From a virus, in IMG/VR virus record IMGVR_UViG_3300025132_000134, positions 1-35,231 of that record: 35,231 nucleotides of DNA; one strand, written 5' to 3'. This document shows, piece after piece, positions 18,773 to 26,633 of the stretch. How positions within the stretch are numbered: position 1 is the stretch's first letter; each line of letters opens with the position of its first letter. The notes beneath the pieces are model-generated. The model searched no databases. It saw only the letters and a program-made list of their open reading frames with translations, and was not told the DNA's origin. The position numbers and the translations under genes were made by a program.

Positions 18773-18990
18773 TTAGGTTTCTTCCACTTCCGCGCCTTTA
18801 CCATTAAGTCCTCTGCTAACTCTGGGTATCTACTTTGATTGCCGATGGCTGCCGCCTTGCATTCGCTGTAAGTAGGATTCTTTCTCTGTAAAATATCTAA
18901 TCCATGCTCCCTCCAAAACTTCTGCTTGGCTTCTCTCTCTGCGTGAGACTCAACCTTTCTTTGGTTTTCGCTTGGTCTTAGGTTTAGCAA
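18769..18990 (-). CDS. Small basic unknown protein, 73 aa (TTG start)
   Basis: A strongly charged helical protein (Glu, Lys, Arg) with two Trp residues and no recognised domain. The only start I can place is TTG at 18990, 41 bases inside the end of the previous gene; a weak GAAG lies about ten bases upstream. The stop overlaps the next start by four bases (ATGA), which supports translation. It is in the operon between a 126-residue unknown and the adaptor-like gene. The start is uncertain and function unknown. Confidence 0.6.
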   Translation of the reverse strand: MLNLRPSENQRKVESHAEREAKQKFWREHGLDILQRKNPTYSECKAAAIGNQSRYPELAEDLMVKARKWKKPK

Positions 18991-19330
18991 CTTGCTTCAC
19001 TTCAAGGACATCATCCTCATCTTCGATTGACTGATTGGGGGCCTCTTCCACATGACCCACAACCTGTTGTTCGGACACGCCTTTCAAGTGTGGCTGTAAG
19101 CTCTGCCTCTCTGCTTTTTTTTTAGTTGCGTCCTCGTACTGCTCGGTTGAGATGTTCTTGATCTGGCCCATGCCTGTCAGCTTATCCAGCGCAGCCTGTT
19201 CACCGGGATCGTCTGTCTGGTAAACCCCGTACCAACTCCCGGCAGCTACATCCACAGCCTCGAACACGAATACATAGCCGTCCATTTCCTTCCCGGTTGT
19301 AGGGTTGCCGCTATAATATTTAGTAGCCAT
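18950..19330 (-). CDS. Unknown protein leading the tail operon, 126 aa
   Basis: Residues 1-60 look like a small folded domain with Tyr/Gly/Val strands. Beyond about 65 it becomes acidic and then ends in a Lys/Arg/Pro tail (residues 112-126). No family is recognised. It is the first gene after a terminator (19366-19402) and a phage-type promoter motif (19347-19357), so it probably leads the tail transcript. The ATG lies about 16 bases beyond the motif with only a weak AGG upstream. Position between head and tail modules would suit a head-completion protein, but nothing in the sequence proves it. Confidence 0.8.
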   Translation of the reverse strand: MATKYYSGNPTTGKEMDGYVFVFEAVDVAAGSWYGVYQTDDPGEQAALDKLTGMGQIKNISTEQYEDATKKKAERQSLQPHLKGVSEQQVVGHVEEAPNQSIEDEDDVLEVKQVAKPKTKRKPKKG

Positions 19331-19346
19331 TAAGCAAGAACCTAAA

Positions 19347-19357
19347 TTTAGTGTTAC
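19347..19357 (-). promoter_or_regulatory. Phage-type promoter motif (GTAACACTAAA), site b, tail operon
   Basis: Exact copy of the five-site element, lying 8 bases downstream of a terminator's U tract and 16 bases before the first tail-module ATG. The bases just upstream (TTGTGTAACACTAAAT) match site d almost letter for letter. A TTGACA also lies upstream, but no good -10 box follows it. Confidence 0.72.
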
Positions 19358-19365
19358 ACAATGTC

Positions 19366-19402
19366 AAAGAAAAAGGGGCCAGGGCATGACACCCCGACCC
19401 CT
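19366..19402 (-). terminator. Rho-independent terminator between head and tail modules
   Basis: On the minus strand an 11-pair stem is formed by 19392-19402 and 19374-19384. It is GC-rich, with two G-U pairs, and closes a 7-base loop. It is followed directly by TTTTTCTT. It ends the head transcript just before promoter motif b. Confidence 0.85.
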
Positions 19403-19434
19403 CGTAGCAGAGACAGAACAGGTATGGAGCAAAA

Positions 19435-19479
19435 TTACTTCCCTTTACGTCCGCCTTTTTTCTTCTTGGAACCGTACAT
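19435..19479 (-). CDS. 14-residue Lys/Gly-rich peptide
   Basis: ATG at 19479 overlaps the TAA of the 189-residue gene (TAATG). It encodes MYGSKKKKGGRKGK followed by TAA. Seven of 14 residues are Lys and one is Arg. The TAATG junction is the same coupling seen at five other gene pairs here, and the terminator begins 32 bases later, so the peptide is the last item of the head transcript. Tiny basic peptides near capsid genes could bind DNA or the capsid interior, but that is speculation. The overlap could also be chance. Confidence 0.5.
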   Translation of the reverse strand: MYGSKKKKGGRKGK

Positions 19480-20048
19480 TACAACGTGACCGTAGCCCAT
19501 GCGCCCTCGGTAAGAAGGTCATTCATGTTTACAATGTGCAGATAAATCTCAAGTTCGCCAGCCGTCAGTTCATTTAACTTTTCAGTACCGCTAGACACGG
19601 TGCAAGTTAAAGTTCCTGTAAGCTGCAAATCCTCGGGGGCGACCATGCCGAACCTTGATGAGTCACTTTCAGCAGCAAAGGCTTCCCAGCCCCCAGCCGT
19701 TCCAGCGTCAAACGCATCTATAAAGTTATCAACATCATCGCTCTCGACCGATCCACCTGTGTAGCCAAAATCAAAAGTTTCTCCATTCTGATTAGCTATT
19801 CCAGCAAACGCCGTCTTGATATAGCAGACCACATCCTTGATGTAGCACCCTTTTAATAAGCCTTTGGTAGCTCCAGAAGCATTTTTAAATATGGGGGCAT
19901 GAACCGCAGCGGTTAGTGCGTCGGTTGTAGGGGTGTAATCTGTATAATCAAACGTGACCTTATGGGTAAAGAAGTCATTCCTACTTGCGTTCTTTAGATC
20001 AGCAAAGGTTGAGCTTGGAGATGTTCCTATTAGTTTTTCTACCTTCAT
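19479..20048 (-). CDS. Minor head/decoration-type structural protein, 189 aa
   Basis: A Thr/Ala/Gly/Asp-rich, Cys-poor, beta-leaning protein without recognised motif. It lies directly after the capsid gene, separated only by a hairpin terminator (20054-20091). This would let read-through set its amount below that of capsid protein, a usual arrangement for decoration or head-completion proteins. Composition (many Thr, Ala, Gly, few charged clusters) is that of a virion component. Function is inferred from position; it could also be a tail-tube-like protein. Confidence 0.8.
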   Translation of the reverse strand: MKVEKLIGTSPSSTFADLKNASRNDFFTHKVTFDYTDYTPTTDALTAAVHAPIFKNASGATKGLLKGCYIKDVVCYIKTAFAGIANQNGETFDFGYTGGSVESDDVDNFIDAFDAGTAGGWEAFAAESDSSRFGMVAPEDLQLTGTLTCTVSSGTEKLNELTAGELEIYLHIVNMNDLLTEGAWATVTL

Positions 20049-20053
20049 AGTAT

Positions 20054-20091
20054 TTAAAAATAAGGGCAGGGGCCGATTAAGACCCCCACCC
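20054..20091 (-). terminator. Terminator (probably leaky) after the major capsid gene
   Basis: On the minus strand 20083-20091 pairs with 20064-20072 over nine base pairs (GGGTGGGGG with CCCCTGCCC, two G-U pairs) around a 10-base loop. TTATTTTTA follows. It lies nine bases after the capsid stop. No promoter motif separates it from the next gene, so some read-through must occur. Confidence 0.75.
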
Positions 20092-20099
20092 TAGGTTAA

Positions 20100-22016
20100 T
20101 TAGGAAACAGTTACGTCAGCTCCAGAAACGGTCACGCTAGGTGAGGCATCGCTGAAGTTCTCAACCATTGCATGACGGTTAGTGTTACCGACACGCACCT
20201 CAAACGTCTTACTATTCAACTGATAGTGGCTGACGTTCGGCTGGATGACGCAGTTGTAGAGGTCATCAGCGGTGTTGGTGGTACGCTTCACGCTCGCAGT
20301 CTTGAGGACGTTGATCGCAATGTCAGACCAGTCGATGAGCCACAACTGACGAGCAGTATTCTTGGTGGTTCCCGACACGCCTTGAACAGCCATAGCACCG
20401 TGCGCTCCGAGCTTATCGTCGAAGAACGGATCACAGAAGACAGCCAAGCTAACACCCTGATCGGGCAAATCGTACTTGTTGTACTCGAAGACAACCTTAC
20501 CCTCGAAGGTGATCTGCTGCTTCGGCTGCATGAACAACGTCAGGTCAGTAGAATACTTCGACTTGTAATACTTGGTCATCAGATCACGAATCTTGGCAGC
20601 CGTGAAGCGGTCAGTCATCGCGTCGATTGTATCAACAGTACCACCGGAGTTTTCACGCTCCCGCTTAATCATGTAGCAAGTCTCGAACAGAACGTCCAAG
20701 TTCAATGCTGCACCAGCGTTATCCCAGATGCGGGAACACTCACTCAACTGAGTACGGATGCCCAAGGTGTTGGACTTGTACTCGATTGTCGGAGCCGAGC
20801 TACAGGTATCAGAACCAAATGGAGCAGTAGCCCCTGTGTTTGGATCAACAACTGTCGGAAGGCTCGTGTATGTTTCCACCTTCTGATTAGAGTTGATGCG
20901 CTGCCCGTAGAACACGGTGTTCATAAAGGCGTGTTGGTGATATTGCTCCTGCTGCTTGCGCTGCTGGGCCAATGGGAGCTGCCGGAACTTCTTGAAATAC
21001 TCGGAAGTTAACGGAGCTTGCAGAGCCTTGATGTACTCCTCGTTGAACTGTGTAGACCACCGCTGAGTTTGCGACCAGTATTCAATCAAGGTGAGGTCAT
21101 TCACGGCTGGCCCCTGCTCACACCACTTCTCGTAGTCGCTTACAGAGTTGCCGAGAATCATGCCAGTACCGGCTACTAGATTGTATCCAGCATCAGCCTT
21201 GTTGGTAGCAGAAGCAGAACCCCATGCGGTTTCGATTGAGTCACCACTTGCGCCAGAAGCATACTCACTAGGAGCAACTACGATGCGAGCCTTTTCGGTG
21301 TTACCACTTCCAGTTCCACTTGCAGTAGCGTCCTGTGCGGCCAAGACCTTGTACTGAACATAAGCAATTTCAGCGGCAGCCTTGGTTGTGTTGGTATCGT
21401 TACCCCCACCCAGTTGTGTGCCGTTTGTCATCACGTTGATGTAAGCACCCGGATGGAAATACTTGGCCAAGTCCTGCACCTGACTCTTGTTAAAGTTCGT
21501 GTTGGTCAGGGCGTTGGAGTTACCAGAAGGCGAACCATCTGTACCAGCGTTGACCGTGAGAATGATAGCCGAGCTAGGAATCCAGCCGTAGTTTGTGCTT
21601 CCTGCACCGGCAGAACTAATGTCACCCGTGAAATCACTCCACGTTACAGAGCGAGCTTCAACTTGGAAGTAGTTAAAGTTCAAAGTGTTGCGGCGAGGAA
21701 CCAAAGTGAACGGGGCAATCACAGACTGCGACCCTCCACCAGATTTCTCTCCTAGTGCAACGTGCCTTGAAAGTAACAAGTCATACAGGGATTTCTCGTG
21801 CATACCAGCAAGGCGAGCCTCGGCGGTTTGTGCGATGATCCTGTCCATCCCGACTTCCTTAGCCGCTTGAGCCTCGAAGTCGCTGCGTTTGAAGGCGGTT
21901 ATGTTCGCCCTCGTTAATGAGCATCCACGACTGTCATCGACAAGGATATGCCGAGGGGAACAGTTATAGATGTTGGCCGTATCTTGGGCCGAGCTTTGTA
22001 AGGTAGTCGTAGCCAT
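20100..22016 (-). CDS. Major capsid protein, 638 aa
   Basis: The call rests on gene order (portal, small gene, scaffold, this gene), the strongest ribosome binding site in the window, and composition. Codons favour C-ending forms more than the neighbours, as expected for the most abundant protein. The length is well above the usual 300-450 residues of HK97-fold capsids. A Ser/Gly/Asn/Thr-rich region (about 145-270) could be an insertion domain or surface spike. The C-terminal 130 residues (LAVFCDPFFDDKLG onward) look like the conserved beta-rich P-domain/A-domain end. The N-terminus (about 40-85) is helical, like an N-arm. A terminator follows directly. Confidence 0.88.
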   Translation of the reverse strand: MATTTLQSSAQDTANIYNCSPRHILVDDSRGCSLTRANITAFKRSDFEAQAAKEVGMDRIIAQTAEARLAGMHEKSLYDLLLSRHVALGEKSGGGSQSVIAPFTLVPRRNTLNFNYFQVEARSVTWSDFTGDISSAGAGSTNYGWIPSSAIILTVNAGTDGSPSGNSNALTNTNFNKSQVQDLAKYFHPGAYINVMTNGTQLGGGNDTNTTKAAAEIAYVQYKVLAAQDATASGTGSGNTEKARIVVAPSEYASGASGDSIETAWGSASATNKADAGYNLVAGTGMILGNSVSDYEKWCEQGPAVNDLTLIEYWSQTQRWSTQFNEEYIKALQAPLTSEYFKKFRQLPLAQQRKQQEQYHQHAFMNTVFYGQRINSNQKVETYTSLPTVVDPNTGATAPFGSDTCSSAPTIEYKSNTLGIRTQLSECSRIWDNAGAALNLDVLFETCYMIKRERENSGGTVDTIDAMTDRFTAAKIRDLMTKYYKSKYSTDLTLFMQPKQQITFEGKVVFEYNKYDLPDQGVSLAVFCDPFFDDKLGAHGAMAVQGVSGTTKNTARQLWLIDWSDIAINVLKTASVKRTTNTADDLYNCVIQPNVSHYQLNSKTFEVRVGNTNRHAMVENFSDASPSVTVSGADVTVS

Positions 22017-22043
22017 ATCTAGTTACTCCTAAAAGCACTAGAT
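22017..22043 (-). promoter_or_regulatory. Capsid ribosome binding site displayed in a hairpin loop
   Basis: On the minus strand ATCTAGT (22037-22043) and ACTAGAT (22017-22023) form a perfect 7-pair stem. The 13-base loop carries TTTTAGGAGTA, so AGGAG (22026-22030) is presented unpaired, and the stem ends directly at the ATG. The rest of the 123-base gap to the scaffold gene is AT-rich and has no phage-type promoter motif. Confidence 0.65.
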
Positions 22044-22139
22044 TAAGCTGCGATTTGAATTACCTAAGTAGAACCAGCCTAAAGGTGGAAATTATTATAA
22101 ACTTTGAGGTTGGATATTTTTTCGTGGAGGTTTGCGAAA

Positions 22140-23462
22140 CTACAATTCAATACCCAATCTATCTAATATGTCCTGTCCAGGTGATGCCTCCTCCTCGACT
22201 CCCTCTGAATTAGCTGCGCCGGGGCTAGATGAGGTTGTCACCTTCGGGGTTTCAATAGCCTTGGCCTCCTCTTTTTTCGCTGATGGTTGCGATTTATTTT
22301 GAGACTGCCGTTTGAACCCCATTTTTTCTAGGCGTTCTTCCTCTACTTTTATTGAATCTTTAGCCTTACCTTGGAAGTAATTGCCCATGATGTCCACAAT
22401 GTCAGTCGATGTGAACGTCCAATGCTTGCTTGAATCTGCGTTGGCAAACTCCGAGGGAGGAACAAAGGATTTCTTTACGCCTTGCTCTGTCCTGTATAGG
22501 TGATCGCCGCCGTGCTGCTTGAATGCGTCTGACTGCTGGGTAACAAAGTCTATGATCCAAGTGTGCAGCGGGTCTTGTTCATCGTACTGCTTCAATCCAT
22601 AGAACAGATCGAGATACTCCTTGCCCACCCGCTTTGCATCCTGCATCTCATTAGCGTAGACAGACGTAGCTAACTGATCTTCTTCTTCTGGTTTATCTTC
22701 GGCCAGCAACTCTTCAAATCTGTTGTATTCGTTAGCTGCCTTGGGCCTATCTTCTACCTGCCGAATCTTCTCCTCCAGTTCCTTGTTCTTGTTTTCAAAT
22801 TCAGATCGAGCTTCATCCAAAGCCTGATCCTTAATCATCTTCCTCTCAAGTTTACGTTGCTCTACCTTTGAAATAGTAGGCTTGTTCTTCTGCACCCACT
22901 TAATGAACTCATCATCCTGCTCATCAAATGTGCGATCAGGGTCATCTGTATTGTCTATGTATTCATCGAGGTCGGAGTAGAATTTCTTCAGCTTACCAGC
23001 CATCCCCTTGTATTTCTTAGGGTCTGACTTCTCCGCATACATAGCCAACTCAATCTCATCCCTCTGTTCTGGAAGGAAATCCTCAAGCTCATCAACTGGC
23101 TCTGGCTCTGGTTCTTTAGGTAGGGGTGGCGGGGGTTGGGACGCTCTTTTCTGCTCCAACTCCTCTCTGATGGTGCGTCGAATGTCCTCCTTGGAAAGCT
23201 CTGGCTGTTTAATCTCGAACTTCTTCTTAGGCTTTTCCGGTTCTGCCTCCGGTTCCGGTGCTGGAGTCTCTGGTTCCGGCTCCGCTTCAGCCTGTTCGGT
23301 TTCAGCCTTGGGTTCTTCAACAGGTTTCGGCTCGATGTCTACACCAAGATCGTTATACAGGACATCAAGGAACTCATTATTCCCCTGTTCTTCCTGCTGT
23401 TCTTGGGTTTCTTCTGCCTGTGTTTCTACCTGTTCCTGCTCTAATACTTCTGTCTCTGCCAT
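22140..23462 (-). CDS. Capsid scaffold protein, 440 aa
   Basis: A very acidic, Gln/Glu/Pro-rich protein. Residues 1-30 are almost all Glu and Gln. About 45-85 is a run of Glu-Pro and Glu-Ala repeats. Residues 95-260 are charged coiled coil, and the C-terminus alternates Lys-rich and Glu/Gly-rich segments. This composition, with almost no hydrophobic core, is that of podoviral scaffolds, and the gene lies between portal and major capsid where scaffold genes sit. It presumably directs procapsid assembly and leaves or is degraded before packaging. No protease motif is visible. Confidence 0.82.
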   Translation of the reverse strand: MAETEVLEQEQVETQAEETQEQQEEQGNNEFLDVLYNDLGVDIEPKPVEEPKAETEQAEAEPEPETPAPEPEAEPEKPKKKFEIKQPELSKEDIRRTIREELEQKRASQPPPPLPKEPEPEPVDELEDFLPEQRDEIELAMYAEKSDPKKYKGMAGKLKKFYSDLDEYIDNTDDPDRTFDEQDDEFIKWVQKNKPTISKVEQRKLERKMIKDQALDEARSEFENKNKELEEKIRQVEDRPKAANEYNRFEELLAEDKPEEEDQLATSVYANEMQDAKRVGKEYLDLFYGLKQYDEQDPLHTWIIDFVTQQSDAFKQHGGDHLYRTEQGVKKSFVPPSEFANADSSKHWTFTSTDIVDIMGNYFQGKAKDSIKVEEERLEKMGFKRQSQNKSQPSAKKEEAKAIETPKVTTSSSPGAANSEGVEEEASPGQDILDRLGIEL

Positions 23463-23465
23463 AAA

Positions 23466-23729
23466 TTACCAGTTGTAGTTACACGCCCAATACCGAGCTG
23501 TAGTCCGGTCTTTTGCTGTCGCACAGTTGTGTCTGGCCTTGAAGTTAGCTCTGCGTTTCTTGTTCTTATGCTTCAAGTAATCTGAATAACCAACTGCTCC
23601 AAAGTGTACGATCCTCACCTTGCCTGACTTATCCTTAACGTAGACGGTGTACTTTTTTCCCTTGGGAGTTACGCCCGGAATCTTACGGGGCTTACCTAAC
23701 TTGACCTCTTTCCCTCGGTACTTCGCCAT
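23466..23729 (-). CDS. Small basic conserved phage protein, 87 aa
   Basis: Rich in Lys, Arg, Tyr and Gly. The central phrase VHFGAVGYSDYLKHKNKKRR, followed by RARH-like FKARHNC and an aromatic ending ARYWACNYNW, is a pattern I associate with a widespread family of unknown function in marine phages and some large viruses (DUF5754-like, from memory and unchecked). The ATG overlaps the portal stop by one base, and its own stop is three bases from the scaffold start, so it belongs to the head operon. Strong basic charge suggests contact with DNA or with the acidic scaffold. Confidence 0.8.
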   Translation of the reverse strand: MAKYRGKEVKLGKPRKIPGVTPKGKKYTVYVKDKSGKVRIVHFGAVGYSDYLKHKNKKRRANFKARHNCATAKDRTTARYWACNYNW

Positions 23730-26092
23730 TACATCATCTGCGGTTGCGGTTGTTGCATCTCTGCCGCCATAGCCTCGGCTGCTGCTCGTTCCTCTGCGGC
23801 CTGACGTTCCAACATCGTACCGCTTTGTGGGGATGGGCCTTCCTCTGCGCCACCTAACGCCTCCTTGATTGATTGAATCTCCACAGCATTCTTCTCAATC
23901 ACATTGGCCATAGCTTGCATGACTTGTTCCTGTTCCTGATTCGGGCCACCCATCGTGTTGTCCTCGCCGGCCTGTACCTCCAGCTTCAGATCGGTACCTG
24001 ACTTGCGAGCTATCTCATTGACCAGTTCAAAGTATTTCTCCTTGCCTAACGCCTCAAGTATCAGCGGTGATTGACTCACAATCTGGAACACTTGGATTAA
24101 TGCTTGGGCTTGCTGCATATTGCTGGCCCGTTCCGATCCGTCTCTGCTAGTAAAGATGTAGTCATGGCACAAGGCTCGCTTGCTACCTATGATTGTGTAC
24201 CTCCGTTCACCCTCATCTACCATCGTGTCGGAGTCTTCCATGTCTATCTCGAACCCTGCCTCCTCGATCACGGCGGCGGTGTACCTCTCTTTAACTGGTA
24301 GCTTAATCGAGTTACTGCCCATGCTGATGATGGACTCATAGATCATGCGCTTCATCGCAGCCCTGCCCTCATCAATAGCCTCACTAATAAAAGTGTAGAC
24401 TGATTCGGTGGTGTTGTTGATGGTCAGAACTTCCGTGGCACTTGTTTCCCTAGGTGCTGGCTGCCCCTGCTCCTGTGGACTGAGAGCCATCAACCGCTCC
24501 GATATTCCGATCAGTTCAGCTATCGACCTAAAGATGTTTGTGATCTGAGAGTTGGGCTGGCTCCTGATAATCTTGAACACATTGTCGGGGCTGGTGTCTA
24601 TGCCAAGGTTAGCGAGCTTCTGGAACGATGCCTCTAGTACATGGGTGGTAGCGTAATAATTCTCCCCACTCATGGTCTTTCTAAACTCATCCCTTAACTT
24701 CTGCCCTTCCTCTGAATCTGGGAATATGTCCGTGTTCAGTACCCCTACGTTGAACAGGTCTGCCTTTGTGGTTTCCAGTAGTTGAGAGAACAGATTGGTC
24801 AACTGATCCTGATAGCTCATCAACTCATGGGCCACGCTCAAGTTACGCAGTCTTGTGTCGTTCTCGTTGTAGGAGAATACGGCAGCCGGTGAGCTGGGTA
24901 GGAACTCTGCAAAGATGATGGTTGAATCCCCAGCCACTCTCATGTGTACCCATACAGGGTGTGGATAATCACCAATGCCCCATTGATTAGGGACAATCTT
25001 CACAAAGTAATCGGTAATAAATACTGAGGTATCCGCCATCTCTCCTGAGTAGATCCCCAGATTATTCTTCCGATCATTCCAGCTAGTCAGGTCATCCTCT
25101 GTTCTAGGCGGGACGATCTGCGTGTAGTAGTTGTTGAAGTAGGTAGCGTACTGGGTAAACAACCCAACAGATGCGGTGGTGTAACCAACTGAATCTCGGT
25201 TAAAGTACAAGGGGTTTTCCATTATGTCCTTGTATCTCACAACATCCCAGAACCCTACATACTCTGAGCCAGTATCGGAATTAAGAGATGTCAAGGGGTA
25301 GGCGTTATCCCAAAAGACTCTACTAGGATGAGGATTAATCCAACAAATCCCCTCCTTTGTGACCTTAGTTTTGGCACGGTTGTCATCTAGTTCTGGATTC
25401 ACCTTCTCCCATTGAACCTCTCTTTCCCAAGCGGCCCGTGGAAATGCTATGCTGTGGCCATACAGGAACATATCCCTGACCACCTGCGTTTGAAAATGTC
25501 TGTACCCATACTGGTCAGCCATTATCTCTACCCTTTGCGACAAGGCATCAGCCCTTAATTTACCTGCCGTGCTTGTGCTTCGGGGATCATACTTAAAGAA
25601 TGGATAGAGGTTGTTGTACTTGTTCACCTGTGCGGCCAGCCTTCGGGTAACAAAGCTGCGAACCAAGTTGATGTTGACCTCGAAGAACTTGGGAAGATCA
25701 ATCTCATCAGGCTGTCCGGCTGCGCCTCTCTTAACGTACTTGTCTGAAATCTTTAACTTGTCCAGTTCCTTGACGCAGCTCGCCACGTTGATCCGCTTCT
25801 GTGCGTACATCACCAAGGGAATGACCCTGTTGTTCAAGGGGGTACTGTCCCATGCTAGGTCAACTGAACTGTAGAGGTGGTGGTTGCGGAGGGAGAACGT
25901 GATCGCCTCGGTGATCCGGCTGGCGATTATCTTTTCCATCTCCTCCCTTTTATCTATGTCTTTCTGGAGTGCTTTGACATCAGCCTTTGGCATCTTATCC
26001 AGAACCGTTTTGGCGGGGAGCTTTGCTGAGAGGACTTCCCTTAATCTTTCGTTGGTTGTCCCGTGTTCTTTAAGTATATCGAAATCAATCAT
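23729..26092 (-). CDS. Portal protein, 787 aa
   Basis: Portal proteins form the dodecameric ring through which DNA enters and leaves the head. The evidence is the place after terminase and before scaffold and capsid, the length (podoviral portals are 500-800 residues), and the RETSATEVLTI phrase near residue 550. The last matches the Thr-Ala-Thr-Glu-Val helix motif of T7/P22-type portals, followed by a long helical stem. The C-terminal 100 residues are Glu/Gln/Ala/Met-rich coiled coil ending in a Gln/Pro/Met tail, like a barrel extension. The ATG lies eight bases inside the end of the 81-residue gene. Confidence 0.88.
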   Translation of the reverse strand: MIDFDILKEHGTTNERLREVLSAKLPAKTVLDKMPKADVKALQKDIDKREEMEKIIASRITEAITFSLRNHHLYSSVDLAWDSTPLNNRVIPLVMYAQKRINVASCVKELDKLKISDKYVKRGAAGQPDEIDLPKFFEVNINLVRSFVTRRLAAQVNKYNNLYPFFKYDPRSTSTAGKLRADALSQRVEIMADQYGYRHFQTQVVRDMFLYGHSIAFPRAAWEREVQWEKVNPELDDNRAKTKVTKEGICWINPHPSRVFWDNAYPLTSLNSDTGSEYVGFWDVVRYKDIMENPLYFNRDSVGYTTASVGLFTQYATYFNNYYTQIVPPRTEDDLTSWNDRKNNLGIYSGEMADTSVFITDYFVKIVPNQWGIGDYPHPVWVHMRVAGDSTIIFAEFLPSSPAAVFSYNENDTRLRNLSVAHELMSYQDQLTNLFSQLLETTKADLFNVGVLNTDIFPDSEEGQKLRDEFRKTMSGENYYATTHVLEASFQKLANLGIDTSPDNVFKIIRSQPNSQITNIFRSIAELIGISERLMALSPQEQGQPAPRETSATEVLTINNTTESVYTFISEAIDEGRAAMKRMIYESIISMGSNSIKLPVKERYTAAVIEEAGFEIDMEDSDTMVDEGERRYTIIGSKRALCHDYIFTSRDGSERASNMQQAQALIQVFQIVSQSPLILEALGKEKYFELVNEIARKSGTDLKLEVQAGEDNTMGGPNQEQEQVMQAMANVIEKNAVEIQSIKEALGGAEEGPSPQSGTMLERQAAEERAAAEAMAAEMQQPQPQMM

Positions 26093-26330
26093 ATCGTGCT
26101 TCTAGTTCTGCTTGCTCCTGTAGATAAAACAATAAGGCTATGTAAGGCGGCACTTTGTCCATGTTCATCCAAGCCTTTAACTTCGAGGGAGGGATGCAAC
26201 TTCTTGCTGCCAGTTCCTCCACCGTTACATTCAAAAACTTGGCGCATCTTTTAACTCTCCGTCTGTTCCACCCATCCTTTACGCCAGTTCTCTCGTGCAG
26301 TTGGCCTAAAAGAAATACGCTGGGACTCAA
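26085..26330 (-). CDS. Small helix-turn-helix-like protein, 81 aa (TTG start)
   Basis: Residues 24-55 (RRRVKRCAKFLNVTVEELAARSCIPPSKLKAW, here split by eye) have the spacing of a helix-turn-helix, with VTVEELA as first helix and IPPSKLKAW as recognition helix. DNA binding is therefore plausible but unproven. The apparent start is TTG at 26330, overlapping a TGA of the upstream frame (TTGA), with AAAGG about ten bases upstream. The end overlaps the portal start by eight bases, supporting translation. In this position it may regulate late genes or assist packaging. Confidence 0.68.
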   Translation of the reverse strand: MSPSVFLLGQLHERTGVKDGWNRRRVKRCAKFLNVTVEELAARSCIPPSKLKAWMNMDKVPPYIALLFYLQEQAELEARYD

Positions 26331-26410
26331 TAGGTATTAGCCTTTGCCTTGTTGGTTTCCATCTTCTCACCAACCATGACAGCCAGAACAGGCTCATCAG
26401 GTGAGGGGGA

Positions 26411-26599
26411 TTAGTCATCATAACCCTGCTCAACGGACACCTTCTTAACAGAGAACACGGCTTGGTCATCCGTCTGTTCATCGAGGGTAGCTGATATTGT
26501 CATCTTGCATTCCTCGCCGGGGTCTTTGCTTGCAATATAGCCAGCCAACTCCATGTCATCCGTCAAATCCAACACAACTTTGTCATTTAAATTTGCCAT
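26411..26599 (-). CDS. Small acidic protein leading the head operon, 62 aa
   Basis: A 62-residue acidic protein with Asp/Glu-rich ends and alternating beta-type residues. No family is recognised. It is the first gene after promoter motif c, with about 22 bases of leader; GGAG lies only one base before the ATG, too close for a normal ribosome site. After its TAA (26411-26413) the same frame continues open for 25 more codons with protein-like composition to a TGA at 26327-26329. The stop may therefore be a recent mutation or be read through. It is probably a minor head-module protein of unknown role. Confidence 0.75.
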   Translation of the reverse strand: MANLNDKVVLDLTDDMELAGYIASKDPGEECKMTISATLDEQTDDQAVFSVKKVSVEQGYDD

Positions 26600-26620
26600 G
26601 CTCCGTGTGTGATACCCGTT

Positions 26621-26631
26621 TTTAGTGTTAC
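26621..26631 (-). promoter_or_regulatory. Phage-type promoter motif (GTAACACTAAA), site c, head operon
   Basis: Exact copy of the five-site element, three bases past the terminase stop codon and 22 bases before the head operon's first ATG. The following bases ACGGGTATCACAC resemble those after site e (ACGGAGTCACAC). Confidence 0.72.
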
Positions 26632-26633
26632 AT

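Noticed and set aside
20172-21011. 279-codon open frame on the plus strand inside the capsid gene
   Set aside because: It mirrors the codon pattern of the capsid gene on the other strand, has no ribosome site, and every confirmed gene is on the minus strand.
22094-22099. TATAAT on the minus strand in the gap before the capsid gene
   Set aside because: No acceptable -35 box at 16-18 bases; the gap is AT-rich, so a chance match is likely.
26251-26481. 76-codon minus-strand frame between the 62- and 81-residue genes
   Set aside because: Overlaps both neighbours in a different frame and has an Arg/Trp/Pro-rich composition typical of an off-frame reading; the in-frame continuation of the 62-residue gene explains the gap better.
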